Shown: piece after piece, positions 33,626-43,177 of the stretch
Layout of the letters: every line of letters begins with the position of its first letter
Numbering within the stretch: the stretch's first letter is position 1
Notes under the pieces: model-generated
Database searches by the model: none
Told to the model about the DNA's origin: nothing
Seen by the model: the letters and a program-made list of their open reading frames with translations, nothing else
Made by a program: the position numbers and the translations under genes
Source: Lineus longissimus
Lineage: Eukaryota > Nemertea > Pilidiophora > Heteronemertea > Lineidae
DNA length: 64,000 bases
Reading direction: 5' to 3'
NCBI RefSeq assembly: GCF_910592395.1
Contig: NC_088319.1
Location: forward strand, 6,200,001 to 6,264,000

Positions 33626-35842
33626 TTAATTACCCTTTTTAAAAGAAAGCCTATAGGCAATTAAAGGGTATTTTAAACCATCACCATCAAGCTTATATCC
33701 CAGCTTTGAAGGAATCTTAATAACTCTTTTTTGACCTTTTTGACCCAAGCATATCTTAGAGATAGAGTATGCACGGAGGATTGGCAAAGCAATGGAAGCC
33801 TCCGGCGTTAACAAAACAATCATAGTCAAAGCAGACACTGTTTGCTGAGCTAAGAACGACAAAAGAGATAATACAAGATTATCTGGTGGAAAAACGTACG
33901 GGTTGCCCTCCTTTGCCACATTCTGAGCAAAAACATTGATGCCAGATGAAAATGGCGAAGGTGAAGGAGTAAAATGTCGCAGAGACAACCGATTATTATC
34001 CAACATGGCGTTGGAATCCAGCGCCATGAGATCAACAGAGTGCGGGCCAAATGCCTTTTGGACAATGGTCCAAACCTCGTCTGCGAGCGTAATGTCATCG
34101 GAACTTAGTGATCTAGATGGAGCATCTGCAGGGTTGAGCTTAGATGGCACATAGAAAAGCCTCAAATCTATACTATTTTGAAAGACGAATTGAAATATGA
34201 GCTTCAACAAATCATTCAAAGGAGAAGATTTTGAACCTTGGTTTTTCCATGCAAAGATGAGCGGCTTATTATCCGTCAAGATATCCACTCTTTTGCCAAC
34301 CAAATCAGGCTGCATGGATTGCAACGATTTTAACAAAGCATCAGCTTCTTTTAAAATTATTGGCCGCTTATCATCCTTGTCCCAGAAATCAGAAAAGCTC
34401 AAACCCGCATGCTCACCCTCTGTGACCACCGCCCCGTATTTGAAAAGCGATGCATCTGTTGCGAGAACAATCTGCTTATGTGACTCCCGACGCCACTTCA
34501 AACAACCACCCCACGAATCTAAAAATCTCCAATGTTCTATTTCAGCGCGTAACTTGCCAGAAACTTGAACATCCCTACTATTTTTTAGGCCCATTGATAT
34601 TGCCGCATTTACTTCTCTAGTGTAGAGAGCAGCTGCTGGAACTGCCAACAACATTGACACACATTTGCCTGAAAATCTTTGCAACGTTTTGATATTGATC
34701 TGCTGGCACGACAGGATATAATCACGCAAAGCCCCAAAGCTAACTTTCTTATAGTCCGGGAGAATATAAGCTAATCTAGCTGAATCAACCATAAACCCCA
34801 AATATTTGAGATACGTCCCAAAGTCGAGCTTACACTTGTGAATTGCAAATGTGTAACCCAATCTCGTTAATAGCTGCAACAAAGCATAAGCAATTACCTC
34901 TATTGGAAGATGCTTTACGTTAGAAGTAGAGAACACTGCCTCTACGGCTAATCTATCATCGATATACTGAGCATTGCGAATGCCAAATGTGCGCAAATAC
35001 GTTGTTGCAAACATCCCAACCATTTGATAGATATAAGCGGAAGACTTCCACCCGAACGGCAAAGATCTACAGCGGAAAACCCAACCCCCAAACTGTACGC
35101 CAAAGTAAGATGAACTGGAAGGGGACAGGAGAACATGATCATACCCGGATTTCTCATCCGTTGAGACCATTCTCGCATTTTCATCAACTAGCCTATAAAC
35201 ATGTTTAAGCGTTTCCAATTGAAACGGAGAATCCTTAATCCATAAATTTAAGTATCGGTTGTCTATGCAAAGCCGTGGTTTTGTAGGCTCGACAGTAAGC
35301 GGCATGATGATGGATGGTAATTGACACTCGCCCACCCGACCAACTAATTCCATTGCCCCCGTTTTAACACGCTGCTGAAGCTCCGAGGCTATAAACTCCC
35401 CAAACTGCTGACAACTGTTGGAATTCGGGTAGTATCGAGAAGGCGGGGTATCCGAGTCAAACGATTCACCTTTAAAGTTGCCCTTAAATGGCCTGAAAAA
35501 ATCATCCACATTAACACCGTCTGTTAGCCATGATAATACTTGGCTAGAAACAGGACAAGTATCAGAAACATGGCCAATGACTTCCCGCCATTGATCTAAA
35601 TTTTGATGAACTTGACCTGCTACAAAATGATCAGGGTTTCGTAGTGGCAGCTCGTTCAAATCAAAACATACACCGTCATTTATAACGCTTTCAAAATCCG
35701 GGCATTGGTGGGTGGAAAGCCGAGGTTCACGCCCATCCAGAGTTGTCCACAGCGGCGACAGATGCTTGGATGCTACTGCTCTCTGCGGATCAAACGGAAT
35801 CTGGAATTCCCAATCCTGGATTTCGTAACCCAAAATGTCCAT
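33626..35842 (-). CDS. Ngaro reverse transcriptase / RNase H
   Basis: 738-residue uninterrupted frame. The reverse transcriptase lies at about residues 170-400: KPRLCIDNRYLN, STDEKSGYDHV with the first catalytic Asp (229), FRCRSLPFGWKSSAYIYQ, and the box YIDD at 293-296. A connection region is followed by RNase H at about 470-600: VLATDASLFKYGAVV, a central Glu in KEADALLKSL, and ILTDNKPLIFAWKNQG, then the short PSKLNPADAPSR segment typical of the DIRS order. It starts eight bases upstream of the recombinase ATG region, so the two pol genes are tightly packed and probably read from one RNA. The N-terminal 130 residues are of unknown role. Confidence 0.93.
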   Translation of the reverse strand: MDILGYEIQDWEFQIPFDPQRAVASKHLSPLWTTLDGREPRLSTHQCPDFESVINDGVCFDLNELPLRNPDHFVAGQVHQNLDQWREVIGHVSDTCPVSSQVLSWLTDGVNVDDFFRPFKGNFKGESFDSDTPPSRYYPNSNSCQQFGEFIASELQQRVKTGAMELVGRVGECQLPSIIMPLTVEPTKPRLCIDNRYLNLWIKDSPFQLETLKHVYRLVDENARMVSTDEKSGYDHVLLSPSSSSYFGVQFGGWVFRCRSLPFGWKSSAYIYQMVGMFATTYLRTFGIRNAQYIDDRLAVEAVFSTSNVKHLPIEVIAYALLQLLTRLGYTFAIHKCKLDFGTYLKYLGFMVDSARLAYILPDYKKVSFGALRDYILSCQQINIKTLQRFSGKCVSMLLAVPAAALYTREVNAAISMGLKNSRDVQVSGKLRAEIEHWRFLDSWGGCLKWRRESHKQIVLATDASLFKYGAVVTEGEHAGLSFSDFWDKDDKRPIILKEADALLKSLQSMQPDLVGKRVDILTDNKPLIFAWKNQGSKSSPLNDLLKLIFQFVFQNSIDLRLFYVPSKLNPADAPSRSLSSDDITLADEVWTIVQKAFGPHSVDLMALDSNAMLDNNRLSLRHFTPSPSPFSSGINVFAQNVAKEGNPYVFPPDNLVLSLLSFLAQQTVSALTMIVLLTPEASIALPILRAYSISKICLGQKGQKRVIKIPSKLGYKLDGDGLKYPLIAYRLSFKKGN

Positions 35843-35968
35843 ACCCTAAAACAAAGAGAGCAGTAGCTTTAAAAGTCGCAGCAGACAAATCCGACGGACG
35901 CGAAGCCCGGCCCCCCACCCACGTGAAGATGTAAATCTCCACTAGAGCAGAATGCTCCGGGAGGGGAC

Positions 35969-37138
35969 CTACTTCGTTTTTGCCATCTTCGATGCCTCTT
36001 TCATTTTATCGCAATCACGATAAAAATGATCTGGTGAGTTACAAAAATAACATTGATAATTATTTGGAGGAGAGGAATCCGTTCCCCTACCCCTGCCGCG
36101 CCGGGCACCTCTTGACGCCCCACCCCTATAGGAATCAAAGAGCGGATTCATCATCTGCTGCAAAGATGCAACCGCAGCAACCTGGCTATACAAATCCGTT
36201 AAAGGTGACCTATGTTGAATGGACGGGCTTGAGTTTGGGCTCTCTTCAGGTTTCACGGTTTCAATCGGCTTCGGTTCGACTACCTTTTTTAGCGACTTAC
36301 TAATGGCCTTGGTGATAAGCTCACCCGTACCACCACCCAACACCGTCAAGATAACATTAGCCATGTCCACCTTTCCTTGGTAACGCCTTGCCTGACGATA
36401 TAAATCGTCGAACAACTCCATGTCCTTATGCGAAACAGAAGTAGCAGCCGCCGCTAAATCCTCCAGGTACAGCAACATCAACGACTCATTGGGCTCTTCA
36501 TGTAATGCCAAGGACCTCACCTTCGCCTTTGCCTTCTGCACTGGATCAGCTACGGTCGCCTGGCACGCTATCCTCTGCACCTTCCTCGGTGGCTCACTTA
36601 CATCATCCGAAACACCCGGTGGAGTGATGGGCGGGTCCTGAAATAGCAAAACCATTGTTATAACACAAGCACCGAAACATAACATTCTACCCATCCGAAA
36701 TCATACCACCCAGAGCACACCAGCCGCATCTTATACCACATGCTCACATAACCATTTCCAGAGACCATGAACATAGCCGACAGATAATCACCCACTTTAA
36801 CCGCACAACCGATAGGACTGAAGCTATTGACTTACCCTAAGGGGCTGCCCTACTGGCTGGCCGATTTCGTTCGCTAGCACAATTGCATGGTGCAATAAAG
36901 CCACTCCAGCTCCACTTTGTTTGCCGAGGGCGGCAAGGACGTCTCCGATGTTTTCTCCGGTGAGTTTCTTGAAGGCTGTGGCGATACCATCGGAATCCAG
37001 ATTCTCCAAAGGTTGATCCTTGCCCATCCTAGCCAACTCTCTGGGCTCATCAGGGCTACCATTGAACCGTGCGAACAGCGGCAGCAAACTTTTCCCCACC
37101 AGGGAATGCTTTTTCTTTAGGGTAGTCGGCTGAACCAT
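35969..37138 (-). CDS. Ngaro gag with CCHC zinc knuckle, two coding exons
   Basis: Exon 1 begins at the ATG 37138, directly after a TTGTGTTGCAG acceptor, so a noncoding exon probably lies upstream. It ends at 36836 before GTAAGTC. Exon 2 runs 36637-35969 after CTATTTCAG. The phase-0 join gives about 323 residues. The C-terminal part has an Arg/Gly-rich patch (GASRGARRGRGRG) and a zinc knuckle CYFCNSPDHFYRDC (C-x2-C-x4-H-x4-C) that would bind RNA. Exon 1 shares SL-GK and TAFKKLTGENIG with the gag at 0.7-2.4 kb, which has an intron at the same place. Confidence 0.85.
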
Positions 37139-37327
37139 CTGCAACACAAGAAATAATACATTACAAAACAAACCCCTGATATTTGAGCACTCAACAACCG
37201 CACTCTGCTATACTGGAGCCGCATATGGCTTGACACAAACTTTGACACGTTTATACCCCACGCGCCGATAGAGCATCCACGAACTATACTTCCATACATG
37301 GCACCCCCATGGGCAACAACTATGCAA

Positions 37328-37654
37328 GCCACACTGCACCCCCACGGGCCTGCCGATACCTACGGAACTACAATTTGAGCTTTACACAGCGTACCCCAAC
37401 AGGCCCGTTGATACCAACGGACCAACAACTCAAGCTTACACATTGCACCCCTACGGGCTTGCTGGTACCCACGGACCAACAATTTAAGCTTTACACATTG
37501 CACCCCTACGGGCTTGTTGATACCCACGGACCAACAATTTAAGCTTTACACATTGCACCCCTACGGGCTTGTTGATACCCACGGACCAACAATTTAAGCT
37601 TTACACATTGCACCCCTACGGGCTTGTTGATACCCACGGACCAACAATTTAAGC
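37328..37654. repeat. Tandem array, 55-bp unit, in Ngaro leader
   Basis: About six units. The last three start CTTTACACATTGCACCCCTA at 37489 and 37544 and at 37599 (the last partial), exactly 55 apart; the earlier ones are diverged. The array lies between A1 and gag, in the leader. There are no unique spacers, so it is not CRISPR. Confidence 0.85.
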
Positions 37655-37910
37655 AGAGACAAACAGAACATATAAAACATAGACATAAACGAGAAATACG
37701 GGAAAAGACGAACACCAAATCCAAGAGAAGCAAGATCCGAAAGCACAGAAGCATAGTAGAGGCCAGAGCACGTAGGCCACAAAGCGGAGACTACACAGTA
37801 GGCGTAGCCGAAATACGGACAAAGGAAATCGAGAGCACAAAAGCGGCAGAAATTCTACTTACACCGAAGAATACCAAAGGAATAAAGCCCGGTCCGAGTG
37901 CGACGAATGT

Positions 37911-37986
37911 GAAATACGAAGTGGTCTCTCCTTGGCCCGGGAGCTCAATTTATACTACGCTCGACAATAGAAGACGCTTATGGTGT
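37911..37986 (-). repeat. Ngaro split direct repeat A1 (76 bp), 5' end of element
   Basis: Identical to 31900-31975. Confidence 0.92.
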
Positions 37987-38126
37987 TGGATTCAAGGCAT
38001 ACCAAGGTACTGATTAAGAATGAAAAACTTTGTTAGAATTTCTATGTACTACAATTTTTTTGATTAAAACTACCAAAATCTCGAACACATGAACTCACTT
38101 GACCCGTCACAATGGTTACATAACAC

Positions 38127-38400
38127 CAGGGTGGCCATCTTAGATTGACCACACCCATAAGAATTCACACACAGTATGCGCCCACACAATGAAAATATTT
38201 ACATGGTTAATATTGAGGAAAAGTACTCCATCTTGTCTAGGTCCTTATCCAGGTAGCCTAAGTGAACCTCTAACTTCACCATAGTTAGAATACCCCAGGG
38301 CGGCGATCTTGGATTGACCACACCCTTTATAATTCACACACAGAACGCGCCCTTACAATGAAACTCTAATTTCCATGGTTTACTGTAGAAAAGTTCTTCA
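38127..38400. repeat. Imperfect tandem repeat, about 169-bp unit
   Basis: CAGGGTGGCCATCTTAGATT at 38127 recurs as CAGGGCGGCGATCTTGGATT at 38296, each followed by GACCACACCC and ACACACAG blocks. It lies in the presumed 3' noncoding part of DUF7869-like copy C, between the Ngaro-type element (ends 37986) and the gene remnant at 38477. Confidence 0.65.
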
Positions 38401-38476
38401 TCATGATTGTCATCTTTAAAAGTCCTTACAAGGCAGTGATTGTTATCTTCAAAAGTCCTTAACAAGGCAGTGAAAG

Positions 38477-38920
38477 TTACTTTATTGTCTTCTGTTTTGC
38501 TGTTGCCTTCTTGTTTTGGACAGGCTTTTTTTTGGTCACCATGGCAACTTGAGGCACTGGCTCTGCAGTGACAAGCTCTTGGACTTCGTCTGAAAGAGTA
38601 GCTGGTTTAGGGCATGTAAGGTCTCTTGTTTCCGGGGTGCAAAACTCGCGAATCTCTTTGAACAGATATGCTTGTCTTGCATTGTTGAGGCCCCTGGCTG
38701 GCCTAACTGGTGGTCTTCCATCTTGTGGGGGCACATTGTTGTTTTTCAGCAAGTTGCAAGCTTCCTCATCTGATTCTGAGAATGCTTTGGTGTACACCAC
38801 ACCTGGATTGTTCGCATCGAATCTGAAGTGCTGCTGACTCTTCACACCATTGAACCGTTTGAAGTACTGCTTCAAATATCTGGTCCAGTCATAGGTTTGG
38901 ACAATGATATTGCCCTGTTA
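38477..38920 (-). pseudogene. DUF7869-like protein, copy C, C-terminal fragment
   Basis: From about 38920 the frame reads IIVQTYDWTRYLKQYF and then HFRFDANNPGVVYTKAF. This is parallel to the copy B end (NNIVQQYNWN, HFRF, RPGVVFCKEF), followed by ARQAYLFKEIREFCTPETRDLTCPKP against QWYLFEKIREFCSDETQDITCPKP. Copy B has an intron after HHFR; here the same place is continuous, so the intron is absent. A Lys-rich tail ends the protein. The upstream part of the gene is missing and the hAT-like gene follows directly. Confidence 0.65.
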
Positions 38921-38972
38921 GTCCCCCATACACTGTACACGATTTATATTGTTCTCTGTAGATGTTACCTAC

Positions 38973-40427
38973 CTTCTTCACATCACACCGGCTTTTCTTG
39001 GCATCAAATTTCAGCATCTTGCGTTGAGTGGTCACGGCTTTAACATCATCTGGTTTTCCAAACCTCTGTATGAGACTCCTAAGCATGTTGAATATGTCTG
39101 CACCAAGGAAAGGTATCATGGGCTTGTCACACTGATATTTGACAAGAATGGGTTGCAGTTCTCTGCATATGGAGATGTAAACCTGCAGCATAGGAACAGT
39201 CATAAGATCCGTGGTAGCATTTTCAACGACTGTGTAACTCTTGCAAGTTGGCTTTGTCACCCTTTTGTCTTTCTTCTGGACAGCTTTGACATATTCGATG
39301 ACATCCGGCAAGATTTCCAAAGCACGCCTGGCCACCGGCAGATTCTCTACCCAACGGTGTTTACAGAACTGCAGTCCAAATTTTGAAGTACCAGTCACAG
39401 ACGCATATTTACTTTGCCTAGCTGGGGCATCATGGAACAAATAGAAGAGGCTGGTGAAGAAATCCTGCAAACCTTTGAATACCTCGTTTTTTTCCATTGC
39501 ATTTTTCAATGCACCATGAATTTGGTGCAACCCACATGAACCTATGTCCAGGAGACGTTTATCATAATTCTGCTCTATGTGAGATACCATTTCACGATGG
39601 AATTTCAGATTGACATTTGGCCCATCCATGCCTATCTGCAGAAGCTTACCAAGTTGAAGAGTTTCTTCGGTACATTCTGGGAAAGTTTTCACCAAATGGG
39701 CTGCATCGCCCTTCCCTAGAAATTCTGAACCGAAATACCTGGTGGATACTTGGTCAAGCTGCCAGAAACGAGCGTGCATGTCGAATTGTTTTGTTTGATT
39801 CTGAAAGTTGAGGCTCTCATCGAAGAGCAAAACGAAGGCCTCAGCTCGGTTAACATCAGATGTCAACAGGTTCCTGAAATGAGGAGCAATACCCCATCTT
39901 GCTAGTCGAGCGCACTTAGTCTCTCCACATCCAAACTCCTTGGCAATCACACTATCGGGAAACATCTTCTGGAAAAGTTTTGCACTTCCTTCACAAGATT
40001 TGTACGATGAATGCGAGGACACCACATGTAGGCACCAAACAATTTCAGAACTCAGTGTGTCCGATCGTGTTACGAATGTATCCATAGTATTATTAGGCCT
40101 AGTAGTGTTCATGACAGGAATCGGACCCGTTGGCTCTGGCGTAGTAGTGGAACTGGAAGTGCCGCTAGCCATAGGCGTACTCACCAGAGAATTGGGAGCA
40201 GCCCATGAAGAAATCAGGGTGGATTTTTTTCTATTATTTACACGTGCAATGTGTTTTTTTCCCTCCATATGGGACTTCAAGGCCGCCTCTCCCATGTTGC
40301 TCACATCAAACGGCTTGGTGCACACAACGCACTTTGCCTTATGCTTATTGTCATCCACACACCGCACCCATCCCTTGTATTCCGGCTTCTGTAGCCATTC
40401 CTCGTTAAACGAACAGGTGCCTGACAT
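38973..40427 (-). CDS. Zinc-finger hAT-like transposase-related protein
   Basis: A long coding exon from the ATG at 40427 (MSGTCSFNEEWL) to a GTAGGT donor after 38973, about 485 residues without a stop. Near the N-terminus a C2H2/BED-like finger is visible: KCVVCTKPFDVSNMGEAALKSHMEGKKH. A Ser/Thr/Pro linker follows, then a core with LLFDESLNFQNQTKQFDMHARFW, TRYFGSEFLG and LLQIGMDGPNVNLKFH, then DIGSCGLHQIHGALKNA. This looks like an RNase H-fold, hAT-related transposase with an Asp in FDES and another in MDGPN, but the superfamily call is from memory. The final exon was not found; the sequence to the left belongs to copy C. It is therefore probably truncated. Confidence 0.55.
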
Positions 40428-40502
40428 TCTTTATGTGATAAAAGGCACGCCGTCTCCTCTTACATTCTTACGATATAATGTCAAATTAAAGTTAATAGAT
40501 TG

Positions 40503-41131
40503 TCACACACAACACAAATTCGGTCCTACTGACAGACAGCCACATGAGAATCCAGAGTTATCAAGGAAGCTGAGAGCAGCACTGTACAGGGTTAGAACCC
40601 CATTTTGAATGAGGCAATGTAGATGAAATTTGTCAGCACACCTAAAAGAAAAGACAGAAGTGGTCAACATGTGGTCAAATTTCGTCATCATTGACCAAGT
40701 TTTAAAAAATGGCCGAACCACTGTTCACTTGCAATACACATGGATGGATATACACAAGGAATATTCCTTGTGTATATCCATGTGTTATAGCAAGTGAACA
40801 GTGGCCGAACTAGAGACTTGTTTACGTGCTGTATCATACACATCGGACTGACATTTATTTCTTACCTGTTGCACTTGACCCACATGTCAGATTCATTGGA
40901 GAAAACGAAAAACGACCTCCCAGTTCTCAGAAATAATGTTTCAATGGCACGAATTACACATAACCTGGGCGGAACCCCGGAAACACCACATCTAGCCTCC
41001 TCAGCAAGAGGTGACATCATGGTCGATTCTGTCGTTGGCTCATCATCCCGGTCCTCGTATAAGACAGTGCTTATACTGTCTTCGTTACTAATCTCACTAT
41101 CGTCAGTGGAGCAAACGCTTCCTCCTGGCAT
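40503..41131 (-). CDS. Small two-exon gene with PHD-like Cys/His motif
   Basis: Exon 1 (41131-40866) starts MPGGSVCSTDDSEISNED and ends at a GTAAGA donor. Exon 2 (40641-40503) follows TCTTTTCTTTTAG. The phases fit and give 134 residues. Across the junction lies WVKCNRCADKFHLHC, a C-x2-C-x4-H-x2-C array like the second half of a PHD finger or a related zinc ribbon; the first half is not obvious. The N-terminal part is acidic and Ser/Thr-rich. Its leader and start codon region resemble those of the hAT-like gene (ATG at 40427), suggesting a duplicated promoter. The intron holds a large palindrome. No function can be assigned. Confidence 0.45.
40710..40808. repeat. Large imperfect palindrome centred at 40762/40763
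   Basis: The inner arms GGATATACACAAGGAAT and ATTCCTTGTGTATATCC are perfect. Outward, GGCCGAACCACTGTTCACTT on the left pairs imperfectly with AAGTGAACAGTGGCCGA on the right. The arms are about 46-53 bases with almost no loop. It resembles a foldback element or two abutting miniature-transposon ends. Confidence 0.85.
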
Positions 41132-42859
41132 TCTTTATGCGATAAAAACACTCCGTCTCCTCTTACAATCTTACAATCGAGACGAAATTCAACAGTTGCC
41201 TGGCATATCCATCTCAAAATCACGGTCATTTACATACCGAAAGTGCCAAAACATTTCAATTGTACCCAGGTTTCATAATACACAAGACGTGTACATGTCA
41301 ATGCATGCAGAAGGATTCAAGGAACCTCGATCGGGAATCCCCGTGTGTGAGTTTCCTTTGTTATCACGGGGCGGCGCTGATGTCGAAACAAGCATTTATA
41401 ATGTATGCGTTGGTCGGAGCACGTGGCCGACAAGTCCTGCGCCGATGTCTGATCGCTGAAGTGCCAAACGTAAGAAAGTAACAAGATAGTTTGAGAAATC
41501 ATGCTCTTTTTTTTAAAAACAACATTGTTACATATTTCCATGACTTTTCCATGAATTTGTACAAAATTATTCTATTTCAACGACTTTTCAAGGCCTTTTG
41601 AAGAAAAATGAAATCCTATGACTTTCCAGGTTTTCCATGACCCGGACGAACCCTGTTAAGCCCTAAAAGCCTGTTGTCATGAATGTAAGCCTTAAAAGCG
41701 CCACATTCACGGCGACAGGCTTTTTTTAACTCGCCACGTCATGCCAAGCAGAAGTAACGTAAAGGCGAAAGTGGCGAGTTAAATGCCTGATGTGATGAAA
41801 GTGGCGACTTTGGGTCCTTCAACGTATGTTTGTGGTATGACTGTGAGGGTCGGAGCGGGGGATGAACCCCAAGTCCACGACCATGTCCATGGCAATGCCA
41901 ATCATGGTCATGGAGTGTGCATTCCAGCCGGTATTGGCATTTTATGAAAAAGGCAAACCTGGCACCTGTGAGTGACAGTCACAGTGACTACAATCAATAG
42001 GCCTAGATGAATGAATTCAGAGCATATGAGATTTCAGATGTAGGCCTAGGCCTACTGCCTGACCACGTATACAGCAAAATGTACAGCACTGACTGCATGC
42101 AGTGCCTGCATGCACGCATGCCCTACCAGTACCACCGGGCCTACCACACATTAATTTGATTAAACGAAACCGATTAAACAAATCACCGACACGCTACAAT
42201 TCGCAATTTATCATAAAAGCCACAAGAAAAATACTTCAAACCATTAAAAATTGATTTATTTAACAAACTTTCGCCGCAAAAATCGACTCACACTAGTTTC
42301 TCCGCCATCTTGGAATTTGTCCACTCGAGTTCCACTCTCGACGGGGCTGGGGTCAGTCATGTCGGGTAACTTTGCCGCCATGTTTGTTCGACAGTTCGGC
42401 AACTCGAGTCATATCAGCACTTCGATTGCAACTCGGGTCACTCGAGTAAAACTCGAGTCCCAATCGAAGTCGGCCTGCGTGTGATTTGTGTGTACATTTT
42501 ATAGTGATTTTTCGTCATTTTGGAAACATTTGCAAATCCTTCTTTTCTTCACCAAATTTACAAATTTTACAAATCCAAACACATCAAACGTGATCTTCAC
42601 AACCTGTAAAACCATATTACTGATTTGAAACAGTTAAATATACCACAATTAAGCCGAAAAACCAATACGTACAGCGACTGATGCGATCCAAACGTAAATA
42701 CCTATTCGTCAGCCGTGTGCGTAATGAGAAGATGGCACAAACTGATGACGTCATAAACAAATTCGATACGGGTACGTCATACGGGCGGGAAATTTGAACT
42801 TGCCGGAACAATCTATTGTCTGTTGTCCCCACTCACCATGACTGCTCGGTTATCACTTA
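41132..42859. other. No gene recognised; small inverted repeats
   Basis: TTAACTCGCCAC at 41726 and GTGGCGAGTTAA at 41771 form a stem of 12 with a 33-base loop. Several CACTCGAGT / ACTCGAGT palindromic words cluster at 42320-42460. No coding signal was found. Confidence 0.5.
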
Positions 42860-43177
42860 CATTCAATGCAAATGGTATGCATTACTGTTCCACTTTGTAG
42901 GAATTTGGTCTCTTGCTGAGTAAGCTCCCTTGCTAACTTGAATCAGAAGGTTGATGAGATACAGGGCCATGTACCACACCGAATGATTGAAGTACAACGT
43001 CAATGACTGAGGAACAGGAAGTCGGTTAGAGACAATCTGGTCCCCCACTGAACTATTGACACACAACAGTGATTGAAAGAAGAGTTTTGATTTGGAATGG
43101 TGTAAATAATGACACGAACAACGGGATGCCGGAAGATGATCCTGTATTTCTCAAACTGCGCATGCGTTATACAGCAT
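42860..43177 (-). repeat. Gypsy LTR remnant (43101-43177) and related flank
   Basis: From TGTAAATAATGACACGAACA at 43101 the sequence matches the LTR that starts at 50524 for about 75 bases, then breaks at CAGCAT where unrelated transposon sequence begins. The preceding 240 bases resemble the repeats inside that LTR (GGAAGTCGGTTAGAGAC and a GTCCCCCAC block). This may be a 3' LTR cut by the next element, possibly nested in an older LTR. Confidence 0.6.

Larger units (their letters stand above)
31628..37986 (-). mobile_element. Ngaro-type tyrosine-recombinase retrotransposon with split direct repeats
   Basis: On the minus strand the order is: repeat A1 (37986-37911), leader with a tandem array, gag (37138-35969), reverse transcriptase/RNase H (35842-33626), tyrosine recombinase (33617-32384), repeat B1 (32046-31976), repeat A2 (31975-31900), a 201-base spacer, and repeat B2 (31698-31628). 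A1 equals A2 (76 bp) and B1 equals B2 (71 bp), without mismatches that I can see, and B1 abuts A2. This A1-genes-B1-A2-B2 layout is the hallmark of Ngaro/PAT-like elements, which integrate a circular intermediate by recombinase and leave no target duplication. Identical repeats point to a recent insertion. Length 6.36 kb. Confidence 0.93.

Noticed and set aside
37309-37660. Possible CRISPR array
   Set aside because: The 55-bp units are contiguous with no unique spacers, lie in a retroelement leader, and the genome is eukaryotic.
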